Source of the DNA: Bacillota bacterium | GTDB lineage: Bacteria > Bacillota > Clostridia > Christensenellales > CAG-138 | Direction of reading: 5' to 3' | Assembly: GCA_023461495.1 (NCBI GenBank) | Contig: JAEYLA010000243.1 | Location: 1 to 13,465 of the forward strand | Length of the DNA: 13,465 bases | Shown: in pieces, positions 6,041 to 11,838 of the stretch | How the letters are laid out: every line of letters begins with the position of its first letter | Position numbering within the stretch: the stretch's first letter is position 1 | Translations under genes and position numbers: made by a program | Notes under the pieces: model-generated | Databases searched by the model: none | The model's input: the letters and a program-made list of their open reading frames with translations, nothing else | What the model was told of the DNA's origin: nothing

Positions 6041-6529
6041 ATGATAAGAAAAGATAGGGAAATCACTGATTTTGACGAAATCATTGAGATTATCAAAAAG
6101 TGCGATGTTTGCAGAATTGCATTAAACGATGAAGCGTATCCATACATTGTTCCTCTGAATTTTGGCATGGATGTTAAGGATCAACAGGTGACATTGTATT
6201 TCCACGGCGCTTTAAAGGGCAAGAAGTTAGACCTGATCAAGAAGGACAACAGGGCAACATTTGAAATGGACTGCGGTCACAATTTTATTCTATATGCAGA
6301 AAGAATGAGTTGCACGATGGGGTATGAAAGTGTGATAGGCCGCGGCACGATTGAAATTTTACCGGAAGAAGAAAAATACGAAGGGCTTCGTATTCTGATG
6401 AGACAGTATCATGCAGAGGATTTCCAGTTTCATAAGGATATGATGAAAGTGACGGCTGTTATGAAAATGACGGTTGAAAGCATGACAGGAAAGCGCAGAA
6501 ACAATATTCATTCAACACAAAGCAATTGA
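6041..6529 (+). CDS. Pyridoxamine 5'-phosphate oxidase-like flavoprotein, Nim family
   Basis: The 162-residue product fits the small split-barrel FMN-binding family that includes nitroimidazole-resistance (Nim) reductases. Visible family segments are DVCRIALNDEAYPYIVPLNF (about 26–45), YFHGALKGKKLDLI (about 54–67, with the His usual in Nim proteins), FEMDCGH and a SVIGRGTIEIL strand. The ATG at 6041 follows AGGAG at good spacing. Compared with its neighbours the gene is A/T-richer and uses AGA for arginine and A/T-ending codons, which suggests a later acquisition. A reductase or housekeeping flavin role is likely; antibiotic resistance cannot be inferred from family membership alone. Confidence 0.87.
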   Translation: MIRKDREITDFDEIIEIIKKCDVCRIALNDEAYPYIVPLNFGMDVKDQQVTLYFHGALKGKKLDLIKKDNRATFEMDCGHNFILYAERMSCTMGYESVIGRGTIEILPEEEKYEGLRILMRQYHAEDFQFHKDMMKVTAVMKMTVESMTGKRRNNIHSTQSN

Positions 6530-6630
6530 TAAGAATGCTGTAAATGAATCGCTTAACAGAGCTGTGGCCGCACTTCATGTGGCACAACAAACAGTCTGAA
6601 ATGGTTGTAAAAGCGTCATTTCTTCCTTAC

Positions 6631-7176
6631 TTATTCGCCAATTGCCGCCTCTCGTTGCTCTGGTTCCATAAGGCCATCCAAATAATCCCGCATACAGAGC
6701 GTGAGCCGCGCGCAGGAAGGGGAGAGGGGCGTTTGGGAGAAGCCAAGCGCACGGAACGCCCGCATGGAACGCTTGTTTTCCGGGTGGATGTGGGCTACCA
6801 TCTGTTCCGTTCTCCAGGTGAAGAACGCGTGCGCGAGCGCTAAGGAAACGGCGGCCGTGCCGATGCCGCGTCCCCATTGCTTCTTTTCGCCGATGACGAC
6901 GACGATCTCGGTGCCGTTCATGCGCTTTTCCAGCCGCAAAAAACCTACGGGTACGCCGCCGGGCAGGCATACCATAAACATGGCGCCGCTATTATGAAAA
7001 AGATGCGTCAGCGTAGGCAGGGGGCAGCGATCTAACGCCTGCTGTACGGCATGCGCGGTCTGCTCGTTTTCGTGGAGGTATTTTGTAACACTGTGGTCAT
7101 GCAGCCACCGTATGATGTGCGCCGCATCCTCGCGGGTGATTTCCGGGCGTAAAAAAATATGAGAAGCTTTCATCAT
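6631..7176 (-). CDS. GNAT-family N-acetyltransferase (RimJ/RimL type)
   Basis: This 181-residue protein transfers acetyl from acetyl-CoA to an amine on an unknown acceptor. The acetyl-CoA motif VVVIGEKKQWGRGIGTAA lies near residues 91–108, and the motif-B-like HPENKRSMRAFRALGF lies near 131–146; both are typical of RimJ/RimL-like enzymes. The N-terminal RPEITREDAAHIIRWLHD fits the same subfamily. Translation starts at the ATG doublet 7176/7173 after AAAGGGAA. The C-terminal tail is charged and has no extra domain. No clear terminator follows before the convergent Nim gene ends, 101 bp away. The gene is likely single; the acceptor cannot be predicted. Confidence 0.88.
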   Translation of the reverse strand: MMKASHIFLRPEITREDAAHIIRWLHDHSVTKYLHENEQTAHAVQQALDRCPLPTLTHLFHNSGAMFMVCLPGGVPVGFLRLEKRMNGTEIVVVIGEKKQWGRGIGTAAVSLALAHAFFTWRTEQMVAHIHPENKRSMRAFRALGFSQTPLSPSCARLTLCMRDYLDGLMEPEQREAAIGE

Positions 7177-7259
7177 ATTGTTCCCTTTCTAATATAACAA
7201 AAGCCTTTCATAGCGGGTGCCGGCAAACTATGACGGTTCTTTTTTATGCAATTACCGCC

Positions 7260-7287
7260 ATTCTATCAGCATTTGGCACAAAGGCAA
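7260..7287 (-). promoter_or_regulatory. Candidate promoter of the GNAT gene
   Basis: On the minus strand, TTGCCT (7282–7287) and TAGAAT (7260–7265) are spaced by 16 bp, leaving a leader of about 77 nt. Confidence 0.35.
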
Positions 7288-7308
7288 CCTGCTAAAACCG
7301 CAGTAGCG

Positions 7309-7336
7309 CCAAAAAGCCGCGCAATCGCGCGGCTTT
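7309..7336 (-). terminator. Intrinsic terminator of the phosphoesterase gene
   Basis: On the minus strand, AGCCGCGC/GCGCGGCT (7315–7322 with 7327–7334) forms an 8-bp stem with a 4-nt loop followed by five T (7311–7315). It ends the minus-strand phosphoesterase transcript. Confidence 0.87.
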
Positions 7337-7364
7337 CCTGCTGTTTGCTCAAGAAAAGTCCCCT

Positions 7365-7847
7365 TTACGCCAGTGCGCCTAAAATACGGCAATCATATCC
7401 GGCAGGGGTGACGTTGATGCATCCATAGGTAGGCGTTTGCCCGCCGCAGAAAGAGGGGCTGCAGGAGCCGGGGTTAAAGAGCGTAAACCCGTTCTCTTCC
7501 TCATGCAGGGGCATATGCGTGTGCCCAAAAAGCACGATATCCGCCGCCATGGCACGCCCTCTTAAATAAATGGTCTTCAAGTTGTTTTTGACATGATGCA
7601 GATGGCCATGCGTCATGTACAGGCGGTGGCCCTCAATATGCAATATATGCTCGGCCTCTCCGTCATAGGCAAAGTCCGTATTTCCCCTGACAAAGCGCAT
7701 GGGAATATGCGGGTAACGCTCCCGCAGCGCGAGCGCATCTCCATAATGGTCCCCCAGATGCAGGATCATCTGCGGCTGTTCCCGCAGGATAATCGCGTCC
7801 ATCGTATCGACATCATGATGCGAATCTGAAAACACAAGCAGTTTCAT
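7365..7847 (-). CDS. YfcE/YsnB-type metallophosphoesterase
   Basis: This is a 160-residue two-metal phosphoesterase of the calcineurin-like YfcE family, which hydrolyses phosphodiesters; the in vivo substrate is unknown. The metal-ligand motifs appear in order: FSDSHHD (residues 6–12), LGDHYGD (about 36–42), RGNTD (about 58–62), THGHLHH (about 82–88) and GHTHMP (about 111–116). This is a complete active-site set. The start ATG at 7847 is preferred over an in-frame ATG at 7868 because AAGGAGG precedes it and the conserved MKLLVFSDSH begins there. A strong terminator follows. The long, repeat-rich leader (7848–8002) separates it from the divergent hydrolase gene. Confidence 0.93.
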   Translation of the reverse strand: MKLLVFSDSHHDVDTMDAIILREQPQMILHLGDHYGDALALRERYPHIPMRFVRGNTDFAYDGEAEHILHIEGHRLYMTHGHLHHVKNNLKTIYLRGRAMAADIVLFGHTHMPLHEEENGFTLFNPGSCSPSFCGGQTPTYGCINVTPAGYDCRILGALA

Positions 7848-7871
7848 TGGAATCAGCCTCCTTCCCATGAA

Positions 7872-7902
7872 CGATAGTGGAAATATGTATTTCCATATAT
7901 CG
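7872..7902. repeat. Imperfect palindrome in phosphoesterase leader
   Basis: GGAAATA (7879–7885) and TATTTCC (7888–7894) are inverted around TG and flanked by CGATA/TATCG. One extra base offsets the outer arms. In RNA it would form a bulged hairpin just upstream of the phosphoesterase ribosome site. Confidence 0.45.
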
Positions 7903-7904
7903 TC

Positions 7905-7949
7905 ATTTTCCGGGAAATAATAAGCTCCAATCGCCCTTTTTCGGGAAAA
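7905..7949. promoter_or_regulatory. Two operator-like dyads in divergent intergenic region
   Basis: ATTTTCCGGGAAAT (7905–7918) and TTTTCGGGAAAA (7938–7949) share a TTTTC...GGGAAA dyad. Their centres are 32 bp apart, close to three helical turns. They lie between the minus-strand phosphoesterase and the plus-strand hydrolase promoters. No known regulator is assigned. Confidence 0.35.
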
Positions 7950-8002
7950 TTTGTTAGTATACGCATTCGGCTGCGCCGGGTGTACAACGCCGCTTATTCA
8001 TC

Positions 8003-8011
8003 AGTATAGCA
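8003..8011 (-). promoter_or_regulatory. Extended -10 element of the phosphoesterase gene
   Basis: On the minus strand, TGC-TATACT (8003–8011) is an extended -10 without a good -35. It would give a leader of about 150 nt. Another TATACT at 7956–7961 (minus) is an alternative. Confidence 0.35.
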
Positions 8012-8051
8012 GCTTTCTCAGAAATAGTTAAAAATTTATCAAAATATATTA

Positions 8052-8060
8052 TGCTATACT
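8052..8060 (+). promoter_or_regulatory. Extended -10 promoter of the hydrolase gene
   Basis: TGC-TATACT (8052–8060) lies in very A/T-rich DNA and lacks a recognisable -35. The transcript would start about 27 nt before the coding start. Confidence 0.5.
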
Positions 8061-8093
8061 AAATGACAGAACTTACCGAGCAGAAAGGAAAAT

Positions 8094-9152
8094 ATGAAGC
8101 GTACATTATTTCGAACGGCGGCGATCGTATTTTTCAGTGTAATAATACTTGCGGCAGTCATAATCGGATTGTTTTGGAATGAACTTAGAAGCCTGTCCTC
8201 CCTCAAAAGGCTGGACAGCTACGGCATGTTCCAAATGACCTATTACGGAGACTACGGCTTTGCGGAGTTTTTAAAGACGGGCGCGAAGAAGGATAGCGAT
8301 ATCGAAGCATTTGTTACAAAGAGGCTGTTAAAGGGTCTCCCCATTGATCTTGGCGTAACGGGGGATGGGTGCACGGCGTTTGTAACGCGCAATGAAGCCG
8401 GAGAATTGCTCTATGGCAGGAATTTTGACTTTTCCTACGCGCCTTCGCTGCAGGTGTTTACAAGGCCTAAAGGTGGTTATGCTTCCGTTTCTACCGTAAA
8501 TCTTGCCTTTGCGGGGTACACGGCGGACAATTTGCCCGATGGAATGCGGTTGCAGAGCTTTCTGACGCTTGCCGCGCCGTTCCTTCCATTTGACGGGATG
8601 AATGAAAAGGGGCTTGCCATCGCGCTGCTGGCAGTTCCTGAGGCGAACCCGGGCTATGATCAAAATAAAATCACGCTCAATACCACAACCGCAATCCGGC
8701 TTATGCTGGATTATGCAGAGACGGTTGAAGAAGCGGTTGCATTGCTCAAAAACTACAATATCTATTTCTCAGCTGATGTTATGTGCCACTATCTGATTGC
8801 GGATGCCTCCGGAAAATCTGTTATTGTGGAATTCTGGGACGGCGCGCTGCAAACAGTGGAGGCGGAGGCGCCGTACCAGATTGCATCCAATTTTATTGCG
8901 TATCAGGGTTTGAACATTGGAGAAGGTTACAACGAGTTTGAACGGTATGACGCGGTGGTGAAGGCAATAGAGGATACTCATGGCGTATTGTCTATGGAGC
9001 AGGCGGTTGGTATCCTAAGAAGCGTTGGCATACGGGACGACTTGGAAGATAAGCTGCAGTGGTCTGTGATATACAATCTCTCTACGCGCGAGGGAACAAT
9101 ATTCGCCCACCGGAATACGGCAAACCAGGTCTCTTTCGCACTGGATTTATAA
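8094..9152 (+). CDS. Membrane-anchored cholylglycine hydrolase-like Ntn hydrolase
   Basis: The 352-residue product belongs to the linear-amide C–N hydrolase superfamily, which covers bile salt hydrolase, penicillin V acylase and the acid-amidase group. A basic N-terminus and one hydrophobic helix (residues about 8–28) suggest an exported, membrane-tethered enzyme. The likely nucleophile is Cys93 in DGCTAFVTRN, followed by Arg109 and Asp112 in GRNFDF. The +16 and +19 spacing equals that of Cys2/Arg18/Asp21 in bile salt hydrolases. Asn266 (ASNF) and Arg284 (FERY) are candidates for the remaining active-site residues. Because Cys93 is internal, activity would need cleavage before it, as in acid ceramidase-type enzymes and unlike classical bile salt hydrolases. 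The start at 8094 follows AAAGGA. It precedes a GrpB-family gene by 6 bp. The substrate is unknown; bile salt hydrolysis is only one possibility. Confidence 0.85.
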   Translation: MKRTLFRTAAIVFFSVIILAAVIIGLFWNELRSLSSLKRLDSYGMFQMTYYGDYGFAEFLKTGAKKDSDIEAFVTKRLLKGLPIDLGVTGDGCTAFVTRNEAGELLYGRNFDFSYAPSLQVFTRPKGGYASVSTVNLAFAGYTADNLPDGMRLQSFLTLAAPFLPFDGMNEKGLAIALLAVPEANPGYDQNKITLNTTTAIRLMLDYAETVEEAVALLKNYNIYFSADVMCHYLIADASGKSVIVEFWDGALQTVEAEAPYQIASNFIAYQGLNIGEGYNEFERYDAVVKAIEDTHGVLSMEQAVGILRSVGIRDDLEDKLQWSVIYNLSTREGTIFAHRNTANQVSFALDL

Positions 9153-9158
9153 CGGAAG

Positions 9159-9698
9159 ATGAGGCAAGGCAAAGTGATTGTAGAAGTGGTACCCTACCGT
9201 GAGGACTGGAGAGCGCTGTTTTTGGAAGAGCAAGCACGCCTGAAAAAACTTTTGGGGGATACGCTGATCCGTGTATTCCATATTGGCAGCACCTCTGTTC
9301 CGGGCATACAGGCAAAGCCCGTGATCGACCTGTTGCCGGTAGTAACAGACATTGCATCGCTTGATGCGTGCAGGCAAGGCTTTGAAGCGCTTGGCTATGA
9401 GGCGATGGGGGAGTATGGCATTCCCGGCAGGCGCTTTTATAAAAAGGGCGGGGAGCGGCGTACACACCACATCCATGCGTTCCAATATGATAACGCGTAC
9501 GCCATCCTCCGTCATACTGCGTTTTGCAGCTATCTGCGGGCATTTCCCGCGGTACGGGACGAATACGCAGCGTTAAAAGCCGGGCTTGCAAAGAAGTTTC
9601 CGGCGGACATTGAATCATATTGCGATGGCAAGGATGCCTTTGTAAAGCACGTGGAACGTGAGGCGCTAACCTGGTACTGGATGAATACCCATATATAG
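9159..9698 (+). CDS. GrpB-family (UPF0157) nucleotidyltransferase-like protein
   Basis: This 179-residue protein carries the GrpB/UPF0157 signature HIGSTSVPGIQAKPVIDLLP (residues about 41–60), the nucleotidyltransferase-like core of the family. The start EVVPYREDW and the later FRDYLR-like segment, here FCSYLRAFP, also fit. The family is linked to nucleotidyl transfer by fold, but its biological role is not established. The gene begins 6 bp after the hydrolase stop, so the two are probably co-transcribed. The ATG at 9159 has a poor ribosome site. A GTG at 9174, preceded by GATGAGG and giving the usual IVEVVPY start, is an alternative that would shorten it by five residues. No terminator is seen on the plus strand before the convergent regulator. 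Confidence 0.88.
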   Translation: MRQGKVIVEVVPYREDWRALFLEEQARLKKLLGDTLIRVFHIGSTSVPGIQAKPVIDLLPVVTDIASLDACRQGFEALGYEAMGEYGIPGRRFYKKGGERRTHHIHAFQYDNAYAILRHTAFCSYLRAFPAVRDEYAALKAGLAKKFPADIESYCDGKDAFVKHVEREALTWYWMNTHI

Positions 9699-9708
9699 GG
9701 CAATCCTT

Positions 9709-9942
9709 TTAAAATGAAAAAAGTTCCTCATAAGGAACATCCAGCACGTACTTAATGGCAATGAGCTCCCGGACAGAGATATGCCGGATGCCCGCCTCTA
9801 TCTTGGCTAAAGTACCCCTTGCAATATCACAGCCCTGTATCTGCAGTTGTGCGCAAAGCTGTTCCTGTGTCATATGTTCTGCGGTGCGGAATTTTCTGAT
9901 ATTGGAACCCAGGTGCTTATCGGACTTGATGTGTTGCTGCAT
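9709..9942 (-). CDS. Small XRE-family HTH regulator
   Basis: The 77-residue protein is almost entirely one Cro/C1-type helix-turn-helix domain: LGSNIRKFRTAEHMTQEQLC (helices 1–2), then RGTLAKIEAGIRHISVRELI (recognition helix and following helix) and a C-terminal VPYEELF common in this family. It starts at the ATG at 9942 after GGAGAAG. It lacks a sensor domain, so it probably acts as a simple repressor, possibly of itself and of the divergent small ORF across the dyad at 9999–10024. Its intrinsic terminator lies inside its last codons. It is not linked to visible phage genes. Confidence 0.88.
   Translation of the reverse strand: MQQHIKSDKHLGSNIRKFRTAEHMTQEQLCAQLQIQGCDIARGTLAKIEAGIRHISVRELIAIKYVLDVPYEELFSF
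9715..9738 (-). terminator. Terminator embedded in 3' end of the XRE gene
   Basis: On the minus strand, GTTCCT/AGGAAC (9723–9728 with 9733–9738) with a 4-nt loop is followed by six T (9717–9722). It overlaps the last eight or so codons of the XRE gene, so the same bases encode the C-terminus and end transcription. Confidence 0.75.
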
Positions 9943-9995
9943 GCATACTTCTCCAAATAATTGGTTTTTTATTCCTTAAGAATTTACACAATGCA

Positions 9996-10024
9996 TTGAT
10001 TATAGGGAATGTACATGCTATAAT
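9996..10024 (+). promoter_or_regulatory. Dyad-symmetric divergent promoter of small ORF and XRE gene
   Basis: On the plus strand, TTGATT (9996–10001) and a consensus TATAAT (10019–10024) are 17 bp apart, with an extended TGC before the -10. On the minus strand another TATAAT (9999–10004) faces the XRE gene. The arms ATTATAG and CTATAAT are inverted, and the perfect palindrome ATGTACAT (10009–10016) lies between the two -10 elements. This is a natural operator position for the XRE protein; binding is inferred. Confidence 0.65.
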
Positions 10025-10055
10025 TGCTCCGATAATGGAGCGGGAGCAACAAGAT

Positions 10056-10229
10056 ATGTCTGATTACAAAAAGATGTACATTTCCCTTCTCAACACCGTA
10101 TCTTCCACAATCGAGCATCTCAAAGCCGCGCAATGCAACATGGAAAACGAATATATCGAGCACGCGGAACCTTTGCTGCTGCATATTGTCTCCGATTCTA
10201 AGGAAGAAAAAACAAAAACCGCCGAATAA
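10056..10229 (+). CDS. Small hypothetical protein, 57 aa
   Basis: I do not recognise a function. The product begins MSDYKKMYISLLNTVSSTIE and is predicted mostly helical, with an acidic and lysine-rich tail; it has no signal peptide or metal motif. The ATG at 10056 is chosen because GGGAG lies 9 nt before it. An ATG at 10035 would add seven residues, but it falls only a few bases from the predicted transcription start. Support for its being real is the strong promoter at 9996–10024, the ribosome site and its own open frame. Similar short helical proteins are common in Clostridia. Its last bases overlap the hairpin of the convergent tyrS terminator. Confidence 0.7.
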   Translation: MSDYKKMYISLLNTVSSTIEHLKAAQCNMENEYIEHAEPLLLHIVSDSKEEKTKTAE

Positions 10230-10236
10230 TCGGCGG
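10206..10236 (-). terminator. Intrinsic terminator of tyrS
   Basis: On the minus strand, CCGCCG ATTATT CGGCGG (10219–10236) is followed by TTTTTGTTTTTT. It lies 31 bp past the tyrS stop, and the hairpin overlaps the stop codon of the convergent small ORF. Confidence 0.9.
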
Positions 10237-10266
10237 CTGAGAAAACGGATACGTATCGGCGCGGAA

Positions 10267-11436
10267 TCATTCCAAAATGATCACGCGTTTTAGCTTACTC
10301 TTCCCTTTGCGCAGCACACCCTCCGTCTGTACTATCCTTCGAGCGTCGGTCACCGTTTCCCCGTCAAACGTAACGCCCTTGCCTTCGATCAGCCGCCTCG
10401 CCTCGGAATTGGAGGAAGCAAATCCCGCAAGTTTTAACAGGTCAATCACAGGCATGCCTCCGGGTGCGATCGCGAACGTCTCCATCTGTTCGGGCAGCTG
10501 CCCCCGGGCTACGGCGCGGTACCGTTCCTCGGCGTCCGCTACGGCAGGCTCCCCGTGATAAAGCCTGACAATTTCACGCGCAAACAGGAAATGCGCGCCA
10601 TAGAGATCCGTCTGTAATACGGGCAGGTAATCGTCCTCATTGAAATCTGTCGTCAGCCGGAAGTATTGCTCCAAAACGACGTCCGGCACGCGCATGCATT
10701 TTTCAAACATCACCTCCGCGGGCTCGTCAAGACCAATATAGTTGTCGAGCGATTTGCTCATTTTTTCAACGCCGTCAAGCCCCGGCAGCAGTGGGAAGGT
10801 GATGACCTCCTGCGGCTGCTGCCCGTAATCCTTTTGCAGCGCCCGGCCGACAAGCAGGTTGAACGTCTGGTCCGTGCCGCCCACCTCGATATCCGCGTGG
10901 ATCGCAACGGAATCGTACCCCTGCATCAGCGGATAGAACAGCTCATGCAGACCGATGGGCTGCCGGGAAACATAGCGGTTTTTAAAATCCTCCCGCTCTA
11001 AAATAGAGGCAAGCGTGTACTTTGCCGCAAGGGAGAGTACATCCGCAAAAGAGAGCTTTCCCAGCCATTCGGAATTGTAGGTGATCTTTGTTTTTTCAGG
11101 GTCGAGTATCTTTGTCACCTGCGTAAAGTAGGTCTTTCCGTTTTCCCGCGTCTGCGCAAAGGTCAGCGGCGGGCGCGTCTTGTTCCTGCCCGAAGGGTCG
11201 CCGATCATGCCGGTAAAATCTCCGATCACGAACCAGATTTCATGCCCCGCGTCCTGCAGCAGCCGGAGCTTTCTCAACACCACGGAATGCCCGAGGTGCA
11301 GGTCCGGCCTTGAAGGGTCGGCCCCCAGCTTGATTTTTAGCGGCTTGCCGCTTGTAAGGCGCTGGCTGAACCCTTCGTAAGAAATGATCTCCACCGCGTC
11401 GCGCCGGATGCGGGAGAGTACCGAGTTGTGATCCAT
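10267..11436 (-). CDS. tyrS: Tyrosyl-tRNA synthetase
   Basis: TyrRS charges tRNA-Tyr with tyrosine using ATP. This is a class I synthetase of 389 residues. The HIGH motif is HLGH at 47–50 within KLGADPSRPDLHLGHSVVLR, and VGGTDQTFN lies at about 185–193. An intact KMSKS is at 225–229. A C-terminal S4-type RNA-binding domain starts around residue 325 (VIDLLKLAGFASSNSEARRL). The GADPSRPDLHLGH form places it with the shorter TyrZ-like bacterial group. The start ATG at 11436 follows AGGAGG. Expression is from the minus promoter at 11646–11674, through a 200-nt leader with a Tyr-rich leader peptide and attenuator rather than the T-box usual for Firmicute tyrS genes. An intrinsic terminator follows the stop. 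Confidence 0.97.
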   Translation of the reverse strand: MDHNSVLSRIRRDAVEIISYEGFSQRLTSGKPLKIKLGADPSRPDLHLGHSVVLRKLRLLQDAGHEIWFVIGDFTGMIGDPSGRNKTRPPLTFAQTRENGKTYFTQVTKILDPEKTKITYNSEWLGKLSFADVLSLAAKYTLASILEREDFKNRYVSRQPIGLHELFYPLMQGYDSVAIHADIEVGGTDQTFNLLVGRALQKDYGQQPQEVITFPLLPGLDGVEKMSKSLDNYIGLDEPAEVMFEKCMRVPDVVLEQYFRLTTDFNEDDYLPVLQTDLYGAHFLFAREIVRLYHGEPAVADAEERYRAVARGQLPEQMETFAIAPGGMPVIDLLKLAGFASSNSEARRLIEGKGVTFDGETVTDARRIVQTEGVLRKGKSKLKRVIILE

Positions 11437-11464
11437 GTTTCACTGCCTCCTTCTATAGTTTGCG

Positions 11465-11579
11465 CAAAAGAAAAGCGGCCCAAAGCATTTTAAGCCTTGC
11501 GCCGCTTGATTGCCTGAGAAACGGGTTCTACAAAGGCAACAGCAACCAAGGCCTGTCTCCGTAATAATAAGAAACAGAC
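11465..11579 (-). promoter_or_regulatory. Tyrosine attenuator of tyrS (alternative RNA folds)
   Basis: Three mutually exclusive elements can be drawn on the minus-strand RNA. Segment 1 (11571–11579) pairs with 11551–11560 as a 9-bp stem whose 10-nt loop contains the triple Tyr codons. Segment 2 (11541–11554) can instead pair with 11492–11506 over 14 bp with one bulge (antiterminator). Segment 3/4 forms the terminator: AAGCGGC/GCCGCTT outer arms (11501–11507 with 11473–11479) and a 6-bp inner stem, followed by TTCTTTT. Antiterminator and terminator share 11492–11506. A further 7-bp hairpin (11534–11540 with 11509–11515) encloses the leader stop codon. No T-box GGTGGNACC motif is present. Pairings are read directly; the mechanism follows the classical trp/his/phe attenuation model. 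Confidence 0.75.
11473..11507 (-). terminator. Attenuator terminator before tyrS
   Basis: A 7-bp outer stem, one G·G mismatch, a 6-bp inner stem and a 7-nt A/U loop are followed by TTCTTTT on the minus strand (about 11466–11472). It lies 37 bp upstream of the tyrS start and would stop transcription before the gene. Confidence 0.85.
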
Positions 11580-11617
11580 TCGTATGCGGAAGCGATTGTC
11601 CTGTGGAAACCCTGCAT
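11528..11617 (-). CDS. Tyr-rich leader peptide of tyrS (29 aa)
   Basis: An ATG at 11615–11617, preceded by GGGGG with 6-nt spacing, opens a 29-codon frame ending in TAG at 11528–11530. The peptide reads MQGFHRTIASAYESVSYYYG then nine more residues DRPWLLLPL. Four of 29 residues are Tyr, three of them in tandem (TAT TAT TAC, 11561–11569). It lies wholly within the tyrS leader, about 21 nt after the predicted transcript start. The Tyr codons are at the position where a stalled ribosome would cover segment 1 and free the antiterminator. It has no recognised function other than as a translation sensor. Confidence 0.75.
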   Translation of the reverse strand: MQGFHRTIASAYESVSYYYGDRPWLLLPL

Positions 11618-11645
11618 GGGATACCCCCAAGTTTGAATTGTGCAT

Positions 11646-11674
11646 ACTATAGCAGGGAATGTAGCATCTGTCAA
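11646..11674 (-). promoter_or_regulatory. tyrS promoter
   Basis: On the minus strand, a consensus TTGACA (11669–11674) and TATAGT (11646–11651) are spaced by exactly 17 bp. The transcript start is expected near 11639. The -35 directly abuts the -35 of the divergent proS promoter. Confidence 0.88.
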
Positions 11675-11703
11675 TTGACTTTCTGCGCCGCATTTGCTAT
11701 TCT
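11675..11703 (+). promoter_or_regulatory. proS promoter
   Basis: TTGACT (11675–11680) and TATTCT (11698–11703) are spaced by 17 bp, with an extended TGC before the -10. The start would be near 11710, giving a leader of about 470 nt that includes a repeat element and the T-box. Confidence 0.8.
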
Positions 11704-11738
11704 CTTACTATTGCTCCACCAACGAAAGATTGAGCATC

Positions 11739-11838
11739 TTGGCGGCTATTTTTGCACCTGGCTTTGTCGCAAAGCCTCGCCGAACCTCCGGGTTCGCCTA
11801 CGTTTCGCTTCGTGCCAGGCACAAAACTGTCTCGCCAA
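11739..11838. repeat. Nested inverted-repeat element in proS leader
   Basis: Outer arms TTGGCG/CGCCAA (11739–11744 with 11833–11838) and inner arms CCTGGC/GCCAGG (11757–11762 with 11814–11819) enclose two further hairpins: GGCTTTG-TCG-CAAAGCC (11760–11776) and CGAACC-TCCG-GGTTCG (11781–11796). The 100-bp unit lies between the promoter and the T-box and has no coding features. It looks like an inserted palindromic repeat; I could not test for other copies. Confidence 0.5.

Noticed and set aside
7200..7248. Hairpin with T-run on the plus strand (CATAG/CTATG)
   Set aside because: The stem is short and broken, and there is no plus-strand gene upstream for it to terminate.
11437..11640. A T-box for tyrS
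   Set aside because: No GGTGGNACC-type sequence, AGTA/GAA specifier loop or stem III is found on the minus strand; the alternative helices fit a leader-peptide attenuator instead.
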